Shown: in pieces, positions 25,201 to 38,375 of the stretch | Layout: every line of letters starts with the position of its first letter | Position numbering within the stretch: the stretch's first letter is position 1 | Assembly (NCBI GenBank): GCA_018873245.2 | Contig: JAEMBT020000003.1 | Location: forward strand, 11,625,843-11,689,842 | Direction: 5' to 3' | Length of the DNA stretch: 64,000 nt | Source: Archegozetes longisetosus | Lineage: Eukaryota; Arthropoda; Arachnida; Sarcoptiformes; Trhypochthoniidae | Notes under the pieces: generated by a model | What the model was told of the DNA's origin: nothing | The model's input: only the letters and a program-made list of their open reading frames with translations | Databases searched by the model: none | Program-made: the position numbers and the translations under genes

Positions 25201-25259
25201 CTTTATGAACTTATCTTTTCTTATTGTACAAATATTAGTATATAATGAAAAAGCACACT

Positions 25260-27420
25260 AGAAGCCTGCTATCGCCTAATTTCTAAGTTTATTACTGACT
25301 GTGCAGTTGACTGGTTTATGCAATTTACTATTTGATAAAATTTGACTTAGATAACTTTCAGCGCATATGTAATTGAGCTGAAGTGAAAATCGCATAAGAC
25401 TTACTTTTTACTTTCCTCTAATTAATTTTTTTTTGTTAAAACATTTTCTCAAAAAAATAATTTAATAGGATTCAAACTGAAAATACTGTATGTAGCGCTA
25501 GTCAACTTTTCAGTTCAAATGTGATGTCGTCCAAATCGAAAGAACTTCAACATTAAGCGTAGTCTCTCTTTACTTATTTCCTAGTTTTCACGAAACTTCT
25601 TTAGGAGGATTTACTAACACCTTGTTGAAAATTATTAGCAAGAAGCTTCAAACAAACTTTTAACCAATGGATTTCTGGTCAGATTCACTTTGTTTTCAAA
25701 AAATTTGTTAATCTTTTCTATATGTATAGACAGCAATCATGCTCTCAAAAATCATAATTGAACCATTAATGTTAACATAATGAAGGAATGATGTTTAGCT
25801 TGAGTAGAGTATCTGCATTAGTCATTATAGATGACAATTTTTCTATAACTAAACAACTTTTATCAGCAGATATTCTTAAATTATTAAAGTTTACTATTGA
25901 TTTAACAGTAGTGATCGATATAGTTCCTCATTTGAATGAATGCAAAATCCATGACATGCCTGTGAGTTTTCGACCTGCTAAAAGAGTACATACGCTACGG
26001 TATGGTTGACAACAGGTTTAATCTAATAGAACTTTTGATGGCTTATATCGATTTTGTAATAAGAATTTGATTTGTTTGTTGAAAATATGATTTCCTTATC
26101 AATGAAAAACCTTCAGACATGTCAATAAATATACTGAATTGTAGTTAGTCTGAAGTTCATTTGATTCTCTTATAAATTATGAAAAATGATTTTCAATAAA
26201 AGAATAGAGAGATAGTCCATTAATATATGTCTCTATTTATTTTGACAGAACATTCTTATCAAAAGATAGTTTTAAAAAATGTTAAAATATTGAGTAACTT
26301 ATCATTAGATCAATTTTTCATTAGTAGAATAGTTGACAATAATGTTATTTGTCCTGCAAAAAGATAAATACTTTCAAATTTAGACAAGTATTCAATTGAA
26401 GCATACAAATTTAGTCATAATAAACCCTAAGTCTTGAAGTTATACTACCCTAAAGATTATCACAAGTTTGTAATGTTGTCGTACATTACTTGAAATTTAT
26501 TTTATTTTGTTGATTATTCTCACGCTTTCATTTGAGGGAACCTTAAGAATAATTTAGTGCTCTGTCAGAAATGATTATAAAGTATGAGAAAAATCAACTT
26601 TTAATATTAGCTAAGCAATAATGTGTAATATTTGAATTATAAAACAATAATTGCATTACTTTAACGAACGATTGTGCATTTACATTAGTTTTTATTAATG
26701 ACTAAAAATCAATGCAATGAGTTTTCCTCTATTTTCAAGTTAGTCTTTGATTTGCTTCTAATCTCATTATACAGTTATTAGAAATGTATTCGTTTTGTGG
26801 GATCTTTTTTTGGAAAATACTACGAATCAACACTTCAGACAAGTAAAGGATTATTAGGTCAAATATTTGAAAAATAGAAATATTGTTTCACTCAATCGTT
26901 TTGAATACTTTCTCCTGAAACAATTAACATTATGAACAAATTTTCACAATTATTGCAATAATAAATTTGAAAGACTCGGTTGTATTTGATATATATTTGC
27001 ATATTTTGTTGGTTTGTTAATTTCAAATCTATGATGACCGCAATTATAAGGGACTCGAAAATAAACATATTGGACATCTATTTTATTTAAACAATCAAAA
27101 CATTATTATTGATTGACTTGTTTGCGTACTAAGACTATTCGCTGGTTTTATGCGAATCGTTATGCGATTTGATCAGTAAAACTATGATTCAAATATAAAA
27201 ACATTTTAATTAATAAAAAGGAGAAAACTTATAAATTTATTCAATACTTCTATGCTCTTCAAAATGATTTTGATGACTGGCTTTTAAAGTAAAATCTAAG
27301 ACCATTTTAATTAAGATCCAAAATGTATGCAAAAATTGTTTTGATATTTTCTAATATCACGTTTTGAGCAGTATTCTCATCAATATAAATGAGTGCTATT
27401 ATTTATTCCATATTATATCA
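25260..27420. other. Intergenic DNA
   Basis: No gene recognised. Short ORFs at 25788-26009 and 26892-27077 have no motif support. Confidence 0.5.
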
Positions 27421-27429
27421 AATGAAACA

Positions 27430-27780
27430 TAACTACGAATACTTAATAATTGTTGCGATTTATCTTTTGGTTTATTGGTTTTGGGTTTGGATTCAAATTC
27501 ATTAGTAGTTGTGATGATTGCAATTGTATGCTTCACATTATCTCATTTAAAAGTGCGTTTCGAGCAAACAACAGATAACCTGAAACAGATTTAAAAGCAT
27601 ATTTAGATATTTTTAAACAATTACTATTGACCCATAATAAAGTGACGATTATGGCTGACCGATGTAATGAAGCTTTCAAATATTTTATGGAAACCGTTTA
27701 TTTTGTGGCCACAGTTAATATCAATCTATTGATATATTTTGGTATTACAGCAAACTGCATCTATTTACGTGGATAACTCA
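27430..27780 (+). pseudogene. Gustatory receptor fragment
   Basis: Plus-strand remnant of the middle of a receptor like the one at 53-55 kb: YLIIVAIYLLVYWFWVW, a frame change, then SLVVVMIAIVCF..LKVRFEQT (paralogue ...YYLKLRFKQL), stops, then THNKVTIMADRCNEAFKYFM..NINLLIYFGI (paralogue SHSNLIILTSNYNKFFNYLM). At least three frame or stop disruptions; no ends preserved. A fold-back repeat begins just after it. Confidence 0.7.
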
Positions 27781-27789
27781 AAATGTTTC

Positions 27790-28266
27790 TTCCTGATATA
27801 CAAGAGACTGAACTACAAACAAGCAGTTATCTTACATTTAAGCTATAACGTTCCGCGAGTTTATAGGCTAAAACACAGATCAATTTCAGCAATCATGCAG
27901 ACACTTATAGTTGATATGATTTGATTGAAAATCCACTCATGTTAATCTATCATCGATTTGAAAAATTTTCATTGCTTCTAGTTTTACGATCCAAAATGAT
28001 TAACATCTTAAAGATATTGTGTTAAATAAATTTGTCCTCAAAACAAATATCGTTTAAAATCATAAAACTAAAAGCAGTAAAAATGTTTGAATTCGATGAT
28101 AGATTAATATGAGTGGATTCTCAATCCAGATCATATCAACTAATCAACTATAAATGTCTATATGATTGCTGCCATCGATCTGTGCTCGAGCCTATAAACT
28201 TGTGGAATGTTATGGTTTAAATGTAAAATAATTGCTTGTTTGTAGTTCAGTCGCTTGTATATCAAG
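27790..28266. repeat. Fold-back inverted repeat with arms of about 170 bp
   Basis: The left arm, from 27790 (TGATATACAAGAGACTGAAC) to about 27965, is matched in reverse by 28090-28266 with scattered mismatches. The spacer is about 125 bp. No coding content; the 61-codon ORF over the left arm is incidental. Confidence 0.8.
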
Positions 28267-28723
28267 GAGAAAACTTTTGAATTACCCACGTTTATGCTTC
28301 GCGACAAAGAAATCTAGAAAAGGTAAGTGTCATGTTTTTAATGAAAATGATAATATTTTCACCTCAAATTGATCACAAGAATGCATTTGATTCTAATTAT
28401 TACAACGAAAAAGAAATGACAACGTAATTCGGACTCCCTCTGCATCTACACTTTTCAATTCGTTCTTTCATACTTTGTTAAACGACTTCTATACCTCTAA
28501 TTATAAATTGCCCGATGCTGGGTTTATTTTCGCGAACCACAGTTAACTTTTTTTGGTTTTACTTTCTCAACAAAATCTTTTATTATCCCCCATAAGTGTT
28601 GAATCGGTTTTAGGTCGGAAAATTAATTCTCAGAATATTCCATGGGTTTCCGGATCTTTTTGTCGTAACTCTGATTGAAATAACATTACAGATACGACAG
28701 TATGGTTTCAGGACGACGATATA

Positions 28724-28922
28724 TACAGTTAAATCCAAAAGTTGTGTACATTTTTACTTAAAATATATACTTTACTGTATAGCATCTTATTTACTCGATT
28801 GTAGTTTGTCTATGAATGATGGTATCATTTTGATGAGTATAACTTTCTAAAGATCTTTGCTATACAGTGAAGTATATATTTTAAGTAAAAATGTATGTAC
28901 TTTACTTTTGGATTTAACTGTA
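28724..28922. mobile_element. Palindromic Tc1/mariner-type miniature element
   Basis: 195 bp (28726-28920) with TA on both sides. The ends CAGTTAAATCCAAAAGT are followed by further inverted sequence (ACTTAAAATATATACTT), giving arms of about 60 bp. No transposase. Confidence 0.9.
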
Positions 28923-28924
28923 TA

Positions 28925-29905
28925 TTATCGTTTTTTGTATATTTGGTTAATTATATGTCCGCAATAATACCCAAAGAAGTGCACTGTTTATTCAATAAAA
29001 CTAATTCGACTGCTGCTAGAGAAGAGCTAAAACTAAGTAGAAAATTAAAGGTAAAGTCAATTGATCGAAAGCTTTCTATTCGAAATTTGACAATCAAAAG
29101 CTAATAATTTACTAGTTATAATGCTAGTCAATGCTAGATCATTTTTCACATCACTTCACCATTTCTTATTCAAAGCTCGTGGATTTTATCGAACTTCTTG
29201 ATGATCCTGTTAATAGTATCTATTGTTTAGATTTATTTGCATTCAATAATTACAACTTGTATGAAATATAAATATTTGAATAAATTCATACGATCTTATC
29301 GCCAGAGAAAAGCAAATTATGTAATACAGCTGTCAATAGGTGATTTCATAAATTCATAACTGAATTTTTAAATAACAAAAAAACTAGTAACGAATCAACT
29401 TTTGTTAGTGATATTGAGTTTGACTTCAATAATTGTTCAAGTCAAATGTTGACTTTCATCTTTTGGAATTGAACAAATATCTGATACTTTTGCAAAGCTG
29501 ATTTAATCCTGACACTTCGGCTAACCTGTAAAGATCTTATAAAACCACCAGATGTATCATATCTAGATTACTGTTGATTCGTATTTGATTAACCTGGTCG
29601 ACATTGCGAACATTACTCAATCCATGCGATTATTGATACAGCAAAAGACTGTCCACACATAGTCTCCACTGAGTCTGATTTTGATATAAATCACAAATCT
29701 CTGTCTTCTTTATCAAGACTTTGTGGATCTGGTTGTGATCTTTACATCCCAAGTGGACTTGATTGACTAAAGGTTCGACTTTACGAATGTTCAGTGCTCA
29801 CTTGTCTCTGTTGTTGTCTTACATTGGCTCATCTACGATTGTCTTGCTTTGCAAACTTTTAGTTTTCAGATTCATTTTCATCTTGTGAGTTGACAGAATC
29901 CTAAC
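28925..29905. other. Intergenic DNA
   Basis: Nothing recognised. From about 29.5 kb the sequence becomes slightly less AT-rich, continuing to about 31.1 kb, with many stops in all frames. Confidence 0.4.
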
Positions 29906-29911
29906 CATACT

Positions 29912-30250
29912 TCACTTTGCGATCTCTTCTTTACCCATATTCGCCAATTCTCTGGCCATCGGTCGATCATAGGCTGCGACTAAATTTCTGATATAGAATA
30001 TGGGCAGAATATCAGATGTCACTCTGAAGTAATTGTGAGACTGGCTTGAATTAATGTAGGATCGCATCCTTTTGAAACTCTGGTGACCACTACTTTCATA
30101 TATATCAAGCATTGATACATATCCTGGCACTGATGCCAGATCTGGATATTTATTGAACTGGTGTTGTGAGTGACTCAGACTTGGTCTTGATAGCATTGAA
30201 AGCATATTCGTTTTTGGTTTCGCTTTTGATGGTTTCGGTGTTGGTCGCAT
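29912..30250 (-). CDS. Unrecognised 112-codon ORF
   Basis: ATG to stop, starting MRPTPKPSKAKPKTNML (basic, Pro-rich), then a mixed segment with SQSHNYFRVTSDILPIFYIR and LANMGKEEIAK at the end. The composition is more protein-like than the usual chance ORFs here, and it lies in the less AT-rich stretch 29.5-31.1 kb. No domain recognised. It could be a gene fragment or a decayed retroelement piece. Confidence 0.3.
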   Translation of the reverse strand: MRPTPKPSKAKPKTNMLSMLSRPSLSHSQHQFNKYPDLASVPGYVSMLDIYESSGHQSFKRMRSYINSSQSHNYFRVTSDILPIFYIRNLVAAYDRPMARELANMGKEEIAK

Positions 30251-30254
30251 ATAT

Positions 30255-31990
30255 TGTTGCAGTTGAAACTTTTATTTCAGTTAAATTCAAATTCTGTAAC
30301 ACTGAAAAAGATAGACCTAATCTATATCTGAACTAACAAAACTTTTTTGATAACCGCCAAGTGCAACAACATGTGCGTCATTGCATAGTAAAGTTAATCC
30401 AAATTTATTCAAATACTCAGATGTAACTAAACTCTTGAATCAAATTCACATTAAAGCTCCGGTATTAATTGATAAGTACTATATCTTGTTCCCAGTCAAA
30501 CTTTCTAGCATTGTTAGTTAACTTGATCTGCAAAAATTAAAACAAGTAGACTGATACTGATTTAAGTCAAATAAAACTCGCAGCCCAAAACATCAATCAG
30601 GATAAACGATCATTTTTATTTGAGGTATTCAATTCGTATTTTATGATTGTTCAAATGAACCGACATCATTGAATTCACTTGTTATTTACCTTCCACCTCT
30701 TGAATTGAATGAAATACTCATATGTCCTGATCTAATATTTTTACTAACGTTTTTTTCCTAACCTCTGGATTTTTTTCTTTTCCCGATGTTAGCCATCTGT
30801 TGATTCCGCATTTATCCGACTCTGTTAACATTCTGAACTTCATTCAACTATTCAGACGGCTGATACACTTTCTCTTCCGCACATCCGATATCTACTGGTT
30901 CACACTTTGATATTCTTCATAAATGTGTCTCTCATTCGAACTCGACACCTGTTGAGTTGATCGAGATCTTCTGATCATTAGTTACCTTACTGATAGGTCC
31001 GACATATCGGGGGAACTCATAGATCTTTGTTTCACTTGTAGTGATAATTGCTTTATTGTGATTGACCGAAAGATTGGCCAGATCTTATCTGAGCATTTTT
31101 CATAAATTTGAGTCAAAATTTCCTGAATTGCGATTTGTTTGAGATATTTTTACTGTAAATTTTTAGCATATCTTTTTAGCATATACCAATTTTATTTGAA
31201 TCATTTGAATTGAAAATTTATTTAAAACTTTGAGCCCTATTACATATAACTTAAAGCTCAGGTTTTAGTATACTATGTCATTTGTATTGTTGCAAATCAC
31301 ACTCACAAATGATACCTCGAAAGACCTACTTTAAACTGTTTTAAGCGATCCTTAACAGAAACACGAGCATCAATTCGAAAAATACAGGTCGTAAAGCATA
31401 CTATACCATCAATTTGTCATTAATTACTATAATTCAATTAGCTTTGTAATAGAATTGTCTGGCTTAGCATGGTATACGAGCTCTCGTTTGTTGCAAATGA
31501 CGTTCGTCAATCACACTATAAATTTAAGTGTAATCTGCCTTTATTTCAATTACATAGCGATAACTTTACCAATACATGAATGTCATTCACACTAATCACA
31601 GTCCAACTCAATTCTATACTCGAAACTTAAACTAATTCTTTTGGAAATAAAAATAAGTCATATTAATCTTATTGATTGCTTTACACACAACCAATTTAAA
31701 CATATATTAATATAATATTTATATGTTATTCAATTTAAATACTTAATAATTTATGTCGAATGAAAAATTGCAGTTAAATAATAATGAGCAAAACTTTCAA
31801 ATCACTATTGATTAATACTAATCAAACATATATATTAAGAATTTACTCAGAAATATGTGATTTTTTGCAGTGAACTGACTTTATTTACAAAATTGAATAA
31901 TAGTACAGCTCAAAATTCAGGTGTAGTGTACAGCATATCAGTAGCTATGACTTATGATGAAAGTTTGTTGAATAAACATTATCGTAACTT
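30255..31990. other. Intergenic DNA downstream of esterase B
   Basis: No gene recognised. Slightly higher GC until about 31.1 kb without a readable frame; AT-rich after that. Confidence 0.4.
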
Positions 31991-31995
31991 GAAAA

Positions 31996-34958
31996 CTATC
32001 GACTGTTAATCAATATCATAGTCTTGTATAATTCACAATTTTTCTCGTGTAAACTTTGAATAATCTCAGAACCGTTGGGCTCTAAAACCATATAAGACTC
32101 ATTGTCGTTATATTTGGGCCATCTTAGTTCCAGTTGTGGCAATACTTTACTATATAGTTAAGAGAACAAATGGAATAACTATAAAAGTCGAGATCAAACT
32201 ATTCATATCATACCCAGTTTTAGCAAAATGGGACCAAATTTTCATAACTCTCTCTGAGAGAATAATATCTTCTTTGTTATAAATGTCTGTTCTTCTGAGA
32301 GGATAACCAAAAACAAATGGCACTTCTTCATAATGAACAACTCCCATCCATTCGCCGTTATTACTAGATTTCGGTCTGTGATTAAATAAATACATATAAA
32401 CAGTTTTATTCTTAGCCACGAGTTCATCGGCCGAAAAAATTGCAGGACAAGTGATGGTTAAATCTCCCAAAGTATTGACCAGTCTCTCAACATTATTAAG
32501 GACAGAATCTTTTTCAGGTCCGTTTATTAAGTTTTCGGCCGCAATCGCTATGACTTTCTGAGGAAAATGTGTTCTATTAATCCCTAATTCGATATACATC
32601 TGACGCGTTTGTGTCAAAGTTGTCAACTCTGGATAACTATCTTTATTGAACAGTTCGTGATTCATAAACTTTGCGAAATAAGTTCCCTCATCTTTCACTA
32701 CTCCAGACAATAATTCTTTGATATTAGAGAATGCGTCCTCTTCTTGGATATAGTTTACTGGTGATTCAAAGTCTTCATAATAGGTATCGGCCGCTGGTAT
32801 AAATGGTGTTAGCGTCCCATTTATGAAACTATTTCCAGCCTTTAAATCAATAATAAAGAATAAATCTTGAAAATTTCTCTGATTGTCAATAGTTCCTCAC
32901 AGTTTGTGATTCAAAAAATTAGTTTCAAGTTCTTTTACCACTTTAAATATTTGAGTTTCTTAAATAATTCTCAACGAATATTCATCTGAATTACATGCAA
33001 AGTAAGTTGTTTTAAATTCATATTTTTACTGATTATTGATTTTCCTCGAGTTAATTAATTATTTACCTGAAAAAGTGTTTCAAACGGTGCATTTTTGAGA
33101 CAACCTACTTCTTCCTCTGAGAATTCGAAGCCATCTTCACTGCCTTCAGTATCATTTAGACAACTGACAAGTCTTGCAAACTCTATTGAATACTCGAATG
33201 TTTTAGAGCTTTGAGGCATCAGAAAACCTCCGCTCTGTGTTATAGCTCTTGAGAACAAATTTGCAGTTTTCCTATGAGACATTTGTAGTCCTATACTAAT
33301 AGCACCAGCACTTTGACCAAAAGGAACTATTTTTTCAGGATCTCCACCAAATCTTTTAATATTATTTTTGATCCAATGAAGTGCTAATGACTGGTCATAT
33401 AAGCCCATGTTGCCGGGCGCCCCTTCTGTTCGAGTGTTAAGAAAACCGAAAACTCCGACTCTGAATAATCACGAAATAGATCTCATTCAAAACAGAAATA
33501 AAGACTTTAGTATGGATTGGTGCGTGAATGGTAACAAATTACGCTGACCAATAATACTATTTAAGCTTAAGTTAAGTTAGGTCCACTGCCATAGCCAGTG
33601 ATTTTAGTCTGGAGGGGGGCTAAAAATTCTGAAATCTTTCTTTTACAAATTGTTTTGGCAAATTCGATAAAAAATTATCTAAAGTTAAAGATAAACCCGT
33701 TTCTCTCTCAGTTGGTACGGGAGCTAAACAGTTTAATATTTCATTTGACACACAACCTCTTAAATAAAATTTGATTCTTTTTAATGTTTAAAAACCCGTT
33801 CTGCACGAGACATTAACATATCCTATAGTTAATGACATCTTAACATATTTTATTAAATCTGGCATTCAATTTGGATAATCGACTAGTTTATCGTAAACAT
33901 TAAAATTATCTTCACATTCACTGAATGATAGTTGTTTGTTTCGGAATTTGATTTTAAATCTTCTAAATTCAAATTATAATGAGTAGGAAAAGGTTTCATA
34001 TCTTAAAACTCATGAAATGTTTATATTTCGGATGATAAACTTTAAGGTATTGCTTCTCTAAATTTATTCGAAAAATTGTTTACTTTCAAATACAACTTCA
34101 AGTCTTTTGTAAGGAGTTTTCTCAATATAGACCTACACTCTAGCTTTGAAATTTCTATGGGAAGCTGTAGCCCCCTAGCCCCCGTTAGCTACGGCTGTGA
34201 TTAGGTATACCACAATCGGTATAGCCTAACCTTATCTTAACGTAAACGTGAGCATAATTTGCAACAATATATACACCGATCTATACTAAAGCTGAAACAA
34301 CAAATAAAATCAAAATATTATGCCTATAATTAATTGTCACAACAATGACATCTCCAAATGACGATAAAACTCCTCCATCTGTTTCATGAAGATTAGCTGA
34401 ACCTACAAGAAATCCTCCGCCATGTATCCAAACCATAACTGTCTTAAGCTTTTTAGGCTTAATATTTGGGGTCCATATATTAAGAGTGAGACAATCTTCA
34501 GATATACTTTCATTTATGAAATTCATTGGAATTAAATCTCGAGAAAATGTGAACTGAGGACACTTTGAAGTGAAATTTAGAGCAGGTCTTATTCCAGACC
34601 ATTTATTCACTGGTTCTGGTTTTGAAAACCTTAAATCATTGATCGGTGGCTTTGCGTATGGAATACCTAAAAACTGATTTATTGTAGTCCCAAATATTAG
34701 AGACTTTTTTCCTTCAAGAGCACCACTAAATGTCTCAACAATAACTTTATCATTTTTATCTAAAGTTTTCTTCTTTTCCACACTGTTGCTCGTTACTCTA
34801 TTTGCTCTGCTACTCACGAGTTTATTACTAAAAAGTTGATCATTCCTTTCACCGTCAATATGAGGTCGATGTGATCCAAAATATAACACAAAACAAATAA
34901 TAAGCAAAACAACTAATGTTGTAACTCCTGATACTGTGTTCACAACTTTTTGATCCAT
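31996..34958 (-). CDS. Membrane-anchored carboxyl/cholinesterase B
   Basis: Paralogue of esterase A, 602 aa. Exons on the minus strand: 34958-34324, 33460-33067, 32839-32214 and 32149-31996; the phases equal those of A. Hydrophobic anchor at residues 10-27, a Ser/Asn/Lys-rich stalk to about 70, HGGGF at 179-183, GQSAG (Ser262), VKDEG (Glu394) and GVVHYEE (His512): a complete triad. The exon 1 donor is AG|GCATAA instead of AG|GT, while the two paralogues have AG|GTACTA and AG|GTAATT at the same place, so this is a GC-AG intron or a damaged donor. Without splicing there, the frame ends 15 codons later. Intron 1 carries a 616-bp hAT-like insertion. Probably functional if the GC donor is used. 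Confidence 0.88.
33576..34207. mobile_element. hAT-like insertion in intron 1 of esterase B
   Basis: The element is 33584-34199 (616 bp). The ends read CACTGCCATAG and, inverted, CACAGCCGTAG, each followed by a G-rich run (GGAGGGGGGCT / GGGGGCTAGGGGG). The flanks GTTAGGTC (33576-33583) and ATTAGGTA (34200-34207) match at 6 of 8 positions, as expected of an ageing 8-bp duplication. No intact ORF. Confidence 0.7.
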
Positions 34959-36019
34959 CTTAAGAATGACATTTGATGAAAAAACAGACTAAACAAAATT
35001 ATATATAGGTTCTTAAGCTAAAATATTGATTTTATTGAATAGTTTTAGATTATGCTTGTTATTCTGAAGCAAACTTTCAATGGCACTGAAGCCTCTTATA
35101 GATTTCTCTGAAATCCCTTTTAATTATAAATTCAAGTGCGACTCATGTAATTGCTAGAAACACTGCTCAGGCAATTTCGACGTCAAATTTACCTGTTTGG
35201 GAGTATTCCCACAAAACAGCCTCAGAGAAAGTAAACTTTATCTTTATATTCTTGATGACCTTTTACTTACACTCGTGGCATAATTCCAATGAGATTGCTT
35301 TCATTAATTATTCATCACATAAGGAACGTGAAAATATCAAACTTGATATTCAACAGTGACCTGACTCCAAATTGCAACTGGGTTTCGAGTCAAGCTGAAA
35401 ACCCTTCGAAACCTTCAGTCGAATTGTTTTTTAATGTCTGAATGTTGACTAATTTTCAGTTTATCCGTTCAATCCTTGCTAAGCGCCTTTGAATTCATTT
35501 AATGAATGTTATTGTAATCTATATCATAGCCTTGCTTATTAAAAGCAGATTCTATCTTTAGTAATGTTTATTTTTAAAAACTTTAGCAGAAAAACTTATT
35601 TTTGTATGTTTAAACTAATGGATATGATTATGGTTTTCATAATGTGCTATAGCAACACTTCTAGTTGCCATTTGCTTATATCTGTTACCTGCGTAGTTCG
35701 ATTAAAGGAAAAATGTTTAATTATTAGATGATCTAATTTAAGATAACTTTTAATAATTGCAATTCATGCAAAGAGATGTTAATTCAGATCCATTCAGTTC
35801 AGATCAGATTGTGGCAATACCTCTCTGTATTATCGGACAAAATAGTAGTTAAATTGATTAATGAAATAGTTTTCAATGAAATAAGAGTATAATTATACTT
35901 AGTTTTAGCGAAATGTAATCAAATTTTCATTATTATTTTTTGATAATTCAGTATAGTAGACACTCGATATTTTGAAATACCACTTATTTTAAAACTGTTC
36001 ATTTTGAAATATCTATAAA

Positions 36020-36480
36020 ACATTTTTAAAATGTTGAGTGAGAGGAAAGTTTGTTATGCTATGTTAGATGAATAGTACCTCAGATGATAAAATACCTAGA
36101 TTAATATTTCTAGGAAGCATATGCGTTAAATAAACAACTAAATAAACTGGCATTAGCCACATTGTACCAGTCACAGGGATCGATTCTCGTAAAATTCGAC
36201 AATACAAGGTATTTTAATATGTAATGTGACTGATGCCAGTTTATTTAATTATCTATTTAATGCATGTGTTTCCTAAAAATATTAATCTAAGTGCTTTTGA
36301 TAAGTCGGTTTTCATCTGAGGCATCATTCATCTAACATAAGCGCTAAACGGAAAGTAACAAACTTTCCTCTCTCCTAATATTTAAAAATATTTTATCAGT
36401 ATTTCAAATAAAAGAGGTACACAATAATATACATTGGTACTAACTGAGTATTTCAAAATAAACAGGTTCTAACTAAGCAG
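36020..36480. repeat. Palindromic repeat inside the 2.9-kb transposon
   Basis: 36066-36170 is matched in reverse by 36215-36345 (GATTAATATTTCTAGGAA, AAATAAACTGGCAT, CCTCAGATGA blocks), and the pairing extends outward through AGAGGAAAGTTTGTTA and TATTTTGAAATAC segments. This is a miniature copy built from the same kind of ends as the surrounding element. Confidence 0.65.
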
Positions 36481-37169
36481 TATTATAAGCATTATTTCAC
36501 GTGGAGATTTCCAGGACATCTATTTAACTGAAAGTAAAAACTTTCCTCTCACCTGATATGATAAACCGGGAAAGGAATTTTTGGTACTAACCTAATTAAA
36601 GCCAAGCAATCTAAACTTCAGGCAAGTTCTATAAATCAGGTGTATGGTTGTAAATGCATAAAATAATGCTATTACAGAACTATTAAATTCACCGAAAATT
36701 GACTTTTAAAGGAAAAGTACCGAAAGTACTGAAATTAGAGATTACAGTACAGAAAATAATTTTTAAAATATTTTTTGCATTGAAAACCAAGTTTATGCTG
36801 AAGTTTTTTACGTAGTTCATTAATATCTTCCCCAATCTAAAGATTAAATTACTCAGATAAAAAGCGTTTGTCTATTATTTTTATACTTTGAAGCTGAATT
36901 AACTTATTTATTCAAAAATAATGAAACGTTTAGTGATTTGTTGGCAATTTATTAATTATAAGTAATTCAAAAACACATCTAAATAAAATAGCGGAAAATA
37001 ATAAGAACCATTAAGTCAATAATAATTTGACAGTAACTTACTGTCAGTAAGTTTAGTTTGTGAGGAATGTATTAAAGCCAACAGAAGTATACCAATAATA
37101 GGTTTTCCGGACATCTCAAGTCCAAAAAACATAATAAAAATGAAGAATTAAAAAGAGGTAAACCAAAGC

Positions 37170-38375
37170 AAATTACAAATGGAAAATCCCTCAAAAGCAG
37201 AAACATCGTCACAATATGACAAAAAGATTCAGTTTCGATTTGGCTAAAACCTTCATCGAAGCAATTATTCCTCTATTTAAGTTGAAAACCCCTAGTTAAA
37301 TGTTTTATAGAAACAAATATCAAGAGAATTATTCCTGACGAAAGTTTATTGAGAAAAAATTGTATTGAAACTTTATACGAACCAAAGTTAGAACAAGTTC
37401 AATCAATTATTGATGAAGATCCTGTCTATTTCGTAATAGATGAAACGACAGATTTGAAAAACAGAAACGTACTCAATATTTTAGTAGCACCTCCAAATGA
37501 GACTCAAGTCAAGTCTATGTTACTTTCAACTACAATCATGGAATATGATAATGGGCATTCAGTTTCCCAAGCATTCACTGATTCACGTTTACTTTCTATG
37601 GCTAAAAAAATTGAATATGATAGAATTTGACTCGTTTTCACGGTTCAGGCCTCATATATGCTGAATGTTTTTCGACGCCTAAAATATACCTTCACTGAGC
37701 TCAATACTATCATATGCTTGGTCCATGCAATACATCGAATTTGTGAAAATAATTTAGGATAGATACACTCAAGTTAACCTTTTGATCTCTAACTTGAAAA
37801 AATATCAATAAATCACCAAAGCGACAAAAAACTTTCCACGAATAAAACAAATCTCGCATTACCACCACATCCTGCTAATACTTGTTGGTGCACTTGGCAT
37901 TTTGTATACTGAGAATTTTGATCAAGTAAAACACGTTTTAGTTTATTTGCCGACGAAAGAAATTAAAAAATCAAAGCTATTGAAACTGCTAAGAATTTGC
38001 TCAAAAATGAAGACCTTCACGATCAACTTTTAGAACTTACTGAATCCAAACTTCTACCTGTAAGCTCTCGAGAATTTCAGACTAGAGATTTAAAATTGCA
38101 AGAGCAGTACGAAATAATAATGAAAGTGAAATCTCGATTGAAGGGCAACATTTGGAAAAGTTGGAGAAAAGTTCAAGCAAAAATCCTGATGCAGAAAGTT
38201 CCACTTTCAAAAAGGATTTTGGACATTGATTGAAAACTGCTTATACTTCTCTGATATCTGCTCAAGCTGAACTTTCATTTTCAAAATATAAAGACTTCAT
38301 GGTTGAAAATAGACTTCGATTTATAGATGAAAGTGTTGAAAAATACTTCTTTATTCGGTATAACTCCAATTTGTA
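37170..38375 (+). pseudogene. hAT-type (CGBP1-like) transposase relic
   Basis: Broken plus-strand coding sequence. 37349-37630 reads ...KLEQVQSIIDEDPVYF, VIDETTDLKNRNVLN, EYDNGHSVSQAF. A frame change follows, then VQASYMLNVFRRLK and ICLVHAIHRICEN, which match the DxxTD..YM.KA..L....CLAHxLHR pattern of CGG-binding-protein-like hAT transposases. 37997-38233 continues it, and 38228-38375 (SAQAELSFSKYKDFMVENR..TDE-like, EKYFFIRYN) resembles the C-terminal hAT dimerisation region. Several stops; inactive. Confidence 0.7.

Noticed and set aside
27739-27924. 61-codon plus-strand ORF
   Set aside because: Runs over the gustatory receptor relic in the wrong frame and into the fold-back arm.
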